In this document: positions 60,036 through 64,000 of the stretch, piece by piece | Layout of the letters: the number at the start of each line of letters is the position of its first letter | Position numbering within the stretch: position 1 is the first letter of the stretch | Assembly (NCBI RefSeq): GCF_024753135.1 | Contig: NZ_JANUGP010000005.1 | Coordinates: 62,001-126,000 of the forward strand | Direction: 5' to 3' | Source of the DNA: Streptomyces pyxinicus | Lineage (GTDB): Bacteria > Actinomycetota > Actinomycetes > Streptomycetales > Streptomycetaceae | DNA: 64,000 nt | The notes under the pieces: generated by a model | What the model was told of the DNA's origin: nothing | The model's input: only the letters and a program-made list of their open reading frames with translations | The model's database searches: none | Program-made: the position numbers and the translations under genes

Positions 60036-61252
60036 GGCAGCTCCCGGGCGAGCACCCGGTACAGCTCCGGGTTGCGCCAATAGGCGCTGTGGGACAGCGG
60101 GAACGGCTGCCTGCTGTCCACGGCGACGTCCTCGACGCGGCCCGGGAAGACCCCGGCGCCGACGTAGCCGAGCAGGTCCCGGCGGTCGTAGACGTTCAGC
60201 CAGCGCGGTACGTGCGCGGGCAGCGGGCTGCCGTGCTCCAGGCTGGGCAGCGCCCCGAGTTCGTAGAGGAACGGCGCCTGGGAGCCGACGGTGACGAGGA
60301 GTTCGACCTCGGGCAGCGGGCGCAGCACCAGCAGGTCGAGCGAGGCGATGCCGCCGAGGCTGTGCGCGAGGAGGACGACGGGGGGCTCGGCGGCCCGCAC
60401 GGCACCGGCGACGGCCTCCCGGATCGCCTCGCCCCGGGCCAGGTAGAGCAGGACGTCACCGGCGGCCGGGTGCGCCGCGTCGGTGAGCGCCGAACGCCGC
60501 TTCACCGCCTGGGCGGAGGCCAGCCGCAGCGCCAGGACGCCGGCCAGCCGCTTGACCCGCCGGGTCACCGGGCCGCGGTGGGTGCCGGCGCCGGTTCCGG
60601 GCAGCAGGGCGGTGATCCGGTCCACGGCGGCGTCCCGGGCGGTGCCGTCGAGGGCCGGCGCCGGGCCCGCCCGCTCGGTCCGCCGGCGCACCGCCTCGGC
60701 GACGAACGCCCGCGCCAGCGCGTCCGTCTCGGCGCGCGCGGCGGGGGCGCGCAGGAAGGCGCGGCAGTCGGGCGTGGTGAGGACGGCGGCCACGGCGGCG
60801 GCGAAGTCCTCGCCGGTGCCGCCCTGTTCCAGCAGGCCGCGCAGGACGGCGTCCTCGGTGAGGGCGAGGGCGGCGGCGGAGAGGTCCGCGCCCGGCGGCG
60901 GGGCGCCCGGCGCCAGTTCGGCGCGGGCCGCGGGTTCCTCGGTGAGCAGCCGCAGTTCGAGCAGCGGGTCGAGGTAGAGCAGCCCCCAGAACTCGACGTC
61001 CGGATCGAGGGCGGTGCCGTCGGGTTCGGCGACGGCGGCTGAAGCGCGCTCGGGCAGCGCGCGCCCGGTGGCGTACCCCGGCACGGATATACCGTTCGAA
61101 TGGAGTGCCGATCCCGCGTTTCCTCCCCAATAGCAGGAAGTTATGCGGATTTCCGGCCGCAGTGGCCGTAAACCCTCCTGCACGAGTTCCAGAGTTTCGC
61201 TCATACCCGGTTCGCGCACGCCCGTGCCGTGCACGAATAACACCGTCGTCAT
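60032..61252 (-). CDS. Alpha/beta hydrolase-like protein coupled to the caspase gene
   Basis: The 406-residue protein begins MTTVLFVHGTGVREPG, an oxyanion HG motif. Its nucleophile elbow AHSLGGIASLDLL (Ser in AHSLGG) is late in the sequence, and VGSQAPFLYELG and YWRNPELYRVL follow. This suits a lipase or thioesterase-like alpha/beta hydrolase with a large helical insert (~100-270). There is no signal peptide. ATG 61252 follows GGGGGG; ATG 61270 is possible. It is the first gene of a leftward operon with the caspase gene. It could be a second effector or a partner enzyme. Confidence 0.8.
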   Translation of the reverse strand: MTTVLFVHGTGVREPGMSETLELVQEGLRPLRPEIRITSCYWGGNAGSALHSNGISVPGYATGRALPERASAAVAEPDGTALDPDVEFWGLLYLDPLLELRLLTEEPAARAELAPGAPPPGADLSAAALALTEDAVLRGLLEQGGTGEDFAAAVAAVLTTPDCRAFLRAPAARAETDALARAFVAEAVRRRTERAGPAPALDGTARDAAVDRITALLPGTGAGTHRGPVTRRVKRLAGVLALRLASAQAVKRRSALTDAAHPAAGDVLLYLARGEAIREAVAGAVRAAEPPVVLLAHSLGGIASLDLLVLRPLPEVELLVTVGSQAPFLYELGALPSLEHGSPLPAHVPRWLNVYDRRDLLGYVGAGVFPGRVEDVAVDSRQPFPLSHSAYWRNPELYRVLARELP

Positions 61253-61378
61253 CGTCGGCCCCCCGCTCATGACGGCATATACCAACCGCACGCAACAATA
61301 GGTTCTTTCACCGCTCGGCGGCTACACTCCGTACAGACTGTGCCACAGCGGGCGGCACGTGCCGGAAGGGGGATGCCG

Positions 61379-62689
61379 GTGAGCACCGACTCCATGGTCA
61401 CCCACGTCGTCGCCGCGCTGGCGGTGGTGATCGCGGCCTCTCACGCCCTGGGCGTGGCGGCGCGCAAGCTGGGTCAACCCGCCGTGGTCGGACAGCTGTT
61501 CGCGGGTATCGCCCTCGGGCCGAGCCTGCTGGGCCTGTTACCGGGAGACGTTTACGAAACCCTCTTCCCGAAGCAACTCCAGCCCATTCTGACCGCCGTC
61601 GCCCAAGTGGCCCTGGCCCTCTTTCTCTTCGCGGTCGGTTACGAACTCGACCTGCGTCTGCTGCGCGGCCAGGGCGCGGTGGGCGCCGTCTCCGTGGGCG
61701 GATTCGCGATTCCGATGGCGCTGGGCGCCGGCGTCACGCTGCTCTTTCCCGGAATGTTCGCGTCCGCCAACGGAAAGGCCCCGGTCGACACCACCTTCAG
61801 CCTCTACATGGCCGTCGCCCTGTCCATCACGGCGGTGCCCGTCCTCGCGAGCATCATCCGGGACCAGGGTCTGGCGGGCGGCAGGCCGGGCGCGATCGCC
61901 ATGGCCGCGGCCGGTGTCATCGACGCGCTCAGCTGGCCGGTGCTGGCCGTGGTCCTGGTCGGCGGCGCGCACGGCTCGGCCCGGACCTGGACCGTCAAGG
62001 TGGCCCTGCTCGCCGCCTACGTCCTGGTGATGATCTTCGCCGTACGTCCGCTGCTGCGCTGGTGGACCCGCAGGCCCGGCGCCCTGATGGCCAACCAGGT
62101 GCCGCTCACCGTCGCACTGGCGCTGGGCTCGGCCTACGTCACCAGCGCGCTCGGGCTGCACGTCATCTTCGGCGCGCTGCTGGCCGGCGTCATCATGCCC
62201 CGCCAGGCCGACGGCGTACCGGACCCCCAGTTGCTGCGCCCGCTCCAGGAGACCGGCGGGCTGCTGCTCCCGGTGTTCTTCACGGTATCCGGGATGGCCG
62301 TCGCGCTGGACGGCCTGCACTCCTCCGACCTGCTGCTCCTGCTGGTGATAAGCGCCGCCGCGATCATCGGCAAGGTGGCCGCGGGTTCGCTCGCCGCCCG
62401 CTCCGCGCGCCTGCCCTGGCACGACTCCCTCGTCATCGGCGTCCTGCTGAACACCCGCGGCCTCACCGAGCTGATCGTGCTGAACGTCGGCCTGGGAACC
62501 GGGGTGATCGGACCGCGGCTCTACGCCGTCCTGGTCGTGATGGCCCTCCTCACCACCGCCCTCACCGGCCCCCTGCTCACCCTGCTGCGCCCCCACGCCC
62601 CCGCCACCGACCACGCCCCGGCTCCCCTGCCCGACACCGACCCGGGCCAGTCCCCCGCGACCGACACGGCACCGGCACCCCGGCCGTAA
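61379..62689 (+). CDS. CPA2-type cation/proton antiporter
   Basis: The 436-residue membrane protein has about 12 transmembrane helices with the Na+/H+ exchanger motifs GQPAVVGQLFAGIALGPSLLG, FLFAVGYELDLRLL, SITAVPVLASIIRD and LLNTRGLTELIVLNVGL. It would exchange Na+ or K+ for protons. A Pro/Thr-rich 45-residue tail follows. GTG 61379 is chosen because the GGAAGGGGG ribosome site directly abuts the in-frame ATG at 61373. TACACT at 61323-61328 is a possible -10. It diverges from the hydrolase/caspase operon. Confidence 0.92.
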   Translation: MSTDSMVTHVVAALAVVIAASHALGVAARKLGQPAVVGQLFAGIALGPSLLGLLPGDVYETLFPKQLQPILTAVAQVALALFLFAVGYELDLRLLRGQGAVGAVSVGGFAIPMALGAGVTLLFPGMFASANGKAPVDTTFSLYMAVALSITAVPVLASIIRDQGLAGGRPGAIAMAAAGVIDALSWPVLAVVLVGGAHGSARTWTVKVALLAAYVLVMIFAVRPLLRWWTRRPGALMANQVPLTVALALGSAYVTSALGLHVIFGALLAGVIMPRQADGVPDPQLLRPLQETGGLLLPVFFTVSGMAVALDGLHSSDLLLLLVISAAAIIGKVAAGSLAARSARLPWHDSLVIGVLLNTRGLTELIVLNVGLGTGVIGPRLYAVLVVMALLTTALTGPLLTLLRPHAPATDHAPAPLPDTDPGQSPATDTAPAPRP

Positions 62690-62704
62690 CAGGGGGCCGT
62701 AACA

Positions 62705-62724
62705 GGGGGACCGGCCGGGCCCCC
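62705..62724. terminator. Candidate bidirectional hairpin between antiporter and TPR genes
   Basis: A GGGGG/CCCCC stem (62705-62709 with 62720-62724) closes a 10-nt loop containing CCGGCCGG, between two convergent stops. It is preceded by a short direct repeat GTAACAGGGGG. There is no T-tract. Confidence 0.35.
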
Positions 62725-62740
62725 GCCCGCACGAAGCCGC

Positions 62741-64000
62741 CTAGAACGGCACAGGCGCGATGTCCACCTCCGCCCGCTTGCTGCTGGCCGCGGCGACCGT
62801 CGCCGGGTGGCTCTCGCCGAGGACGCGGCGGAAGCGGGTCAGGGTCTCGGTGTGCAGCGCGGTGGCCTCGTCGTCGCGGCCCAGGGCGCGCAGGTCGAGG
62901 ACCACGTTGTTGGCGCAGGCCAGCGCGGTCGGGTGGGTCTCGCCAAAGATCCGGGTCAGTGCGTCGAGGGTCCCCCGGTCCAGGTCCAGGGCCTCCGGGT
63001 GCCGCTCCTCCGCGTCGTACTGGGTGGCCGTGCCCATCGCCGTGGTGAGGGTCAGGATGTGCTCGTCGCCCAGCGAGGCGCGCAGGCCCGGCAGTGCCGC
63101 CGCCAGGTGTTCCCCGGCCGCCGCCAGGTCCCCGAGGTGGCGCAGGGTGATCGCCAGGTTCGTACGCGCCGACAGCGTGTAGGGGTGGGACTCGCCGAGG
63201 CTCGCGGTGTAGCGCTCGACGGTCGCCTCGCCCAGCTCCCGCGACCTCCGGAGCTGGCCGTCCTGCCGCAGGTCGACCACCAGGTTGGCCGCACAGGCCA
63301 CGGCGTCGGGGTGGTCGGCGCCGTAGCGGCTCTCGAACTTCGACAGCGCCATCTCGCCGAGCTGCAGCGCGCCGTCGTGGTCGCCCGCGCGCCGCCGGCA
63401 CACCGCGAGGACGCGGGCGCAGCTGACGCTGACCGGGGTGTCCTCGCCGTAGTTCTCGACGTAGCGGGCGTAGACGTCCTCCTGGTGGGTGACGGCGCCG
63501 AGGTAGTCGCCGGTCTCGCGGACGTCGATGGACAGGCCGCTGAGCGTGTTCAGGGTGTCCAGGTGGTTCTCGCCGAGCGCGAGGGCGCGCAGCCGGGACG
63601 TCTCCGTGTCGAGTTCCCGCGCCTCTTGGTACAGGCCCATCAGGCGCAGGCCGACGCCGAGGCTGTGGGCGGCGCGCAGGGTGGCGGGGTCGTCGTCGCC
63701 GAAGGCCCGCAGCGAGCGGTCGTACACCGAGCGGTTGATCTCCAGCGCGCGCGCCAGCTCGGCCCGCAGCCGCAGCCCGCTGCACAGCTGGATGAGGGCG
63801 TCCAGGGTGCCCTCGTCGTCCTCGCCCGCGATGCTGATGTAGAGGTCGGCGGTGCGCTGCATCATCTCGGCGGCTTCCCGGTACTCGCCGAGCATGCGCA
63901 GGATGAAGGCGAGCCACTTCGCCATCTCCAGTGTCTGCTGGTCCTCCGCGCCGAACTTCTCGGTCCAGATCCGCAGCGCCTCGCGGGCCATGGCGGCCGC
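62741..64000 (-). CDS. FxsT-like tetratricopeptide-repeat protein (N-terminus beyond right edge)
   Basis: The visible ~419 residues are a run of 42-residue TPRs, with repeated patterns such as FGETHPTALACANNVVLDLRALGRDDEA and LGESHPYTLSARTNLAITLRHLGD. The end reads AEVDIAPVPF, similar to the DIxPxP ending of TPR proteins of FxSxx-COOH systems (FxsT). Full FxsT proteins have an N-terminal NB-ARC-type ATPase, which would lie outside the window. The frame is still open at base 64000. It supports an FxSxx-type locus here. A generic NB-ARC/TPR conflict protein is the alternative. Confidence 0.8.
   Translation of the reverse strand, partial: AAAMAREALRIWTEKFGAEDQQTLEMAKWLAFILRMLGEYREAAEMMQRTADLYISIAGEDDEGTLDALIQLCSGLRLRAELARALEINRSVYDRSLRAFGDDDPATLRAAHSLGVGLRLMGLYQEARELDTETSRLRALALGENHLDTLNTLSGLSIDVRETGDYLGAVTHQEDVYARYVENYGEDTPVSVSCARVLAVCRRRAGDHDGALQLGEMALSKFESRYGADHPDAVACAANLVVDLRQDGQLRRSRELGEATVERYTASLGESHPYTLSARTNLAITLRHLGDLAAAGEHLAAALPGLRASLGDEHILTLTTAMGTATQYDAEERHPEALDLDRGTLDALTRIFGETHPTALACANNVVLDLRALGRDDEATALHTETLTRFRRVLGESHPATVAAASSKRAEVDIAPVPF

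Noticed and set aside
1..64000. Genomic island, prophage or insertion sequence
   Set aside because: No transposase, integrase, tRNA-adjacent repeat or clear composition shift was seen anywhere in the window.

Overview
The window is about 70% G+C, has dense short intergenic gaps, many GTG and some TTG starts, many apparently leaderless genes, and long spurious open frames opposite real genes. These features, with fasR-fabDH-acpP-fabF, a conservon (cvnABCD), mbl, matB and several actinobacterial families (DUF3145, DUF397, SCO2400-type), identify a Streptomyces or close relative. Most of the left and middle looks like chromosomal core. No rRNA, tRNA, insertion sequence, phage or CRISPR array was seen.

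Layout. 1-3.8 kb: a partial MerR regulator with a MerR-type promoter, a GNAT acetyltransferase, a beta-lactamase-fold hydrolase, a pirin and the fatty-acid regulator fasR. 3.9-7.6 kb: fabD, fabH, acpP and fabF, the type II fatty-acid initiation and elongation genes, ending in a strong hairpin. 7.6-12.8 kb: DUF3145, a GDSL/SGNH lipoprotein, an aldose epimerase and a GH3 beta-glucosidase. 12.9-15.6 kb: a STAS/PP2C partner-switching pair and a MarR/SRPBCC pair with tandem operators. 15.8-24 kb: a secreted pyroglutamyl-peptidase-like protein, an EI24 membrane protein, a MarR/oxidoreductase divergon, ohr, a second serine hydrolase, an SCO2400-type protein and an aminotransferase. 24-27 kb: an ATPase/XRE/DUF397 regulatory triad, a DUF4360 secreted protein and an Rrf2 regulator. 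27-34.3 kb: a Tat-exported GH35 enzyme, an ImmA/IrrE-like peptidase with a membrane partner, IclR and ATP-grasp genes. 34.5-40.9 kb: matB coupled to a fused carboxyltransferase, then a large secreted subtilase.

The right third is richest in accessory systems. 41.1-47.7 kb holds a vWA-MoxR-VMAP type ternary system: a Trypco1-like protein, a trypsin fused to a VMAP-C domain, a MoxR AAA+ ATPase and a large SAV_2336-type protein ending in a degenerate HAD domain. mbl and a sensor-kinase-like protein with a decayed ATPase domain follow. A conservon runs leftwards from 55.9 to 50.6 kb and ends in two cytochromes P450; the first lacks the ExxR motif.

The most unusual stretch is 56.4-64 kb. A 60-residue FxSxx-like RiPP precursor is directly upstream of an HExxH-type putative peptide-modifying enzyme (the alpha-ketoglutarate-dependent peptide beta-hydroxylase class), which carries a 129-residue tandem-repeat insertion. 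Upstream in the same orientation are a caspase-like protease with an effector-associated domain and an alpha/beta hydrolase. An antiporter follows, then an FxsT-like TPR protein that runs off the right edge. No radical SAM enzyme is visible. This looks like a peptide-modification system combined with a conflict or cell-death module. That combined function is inference.
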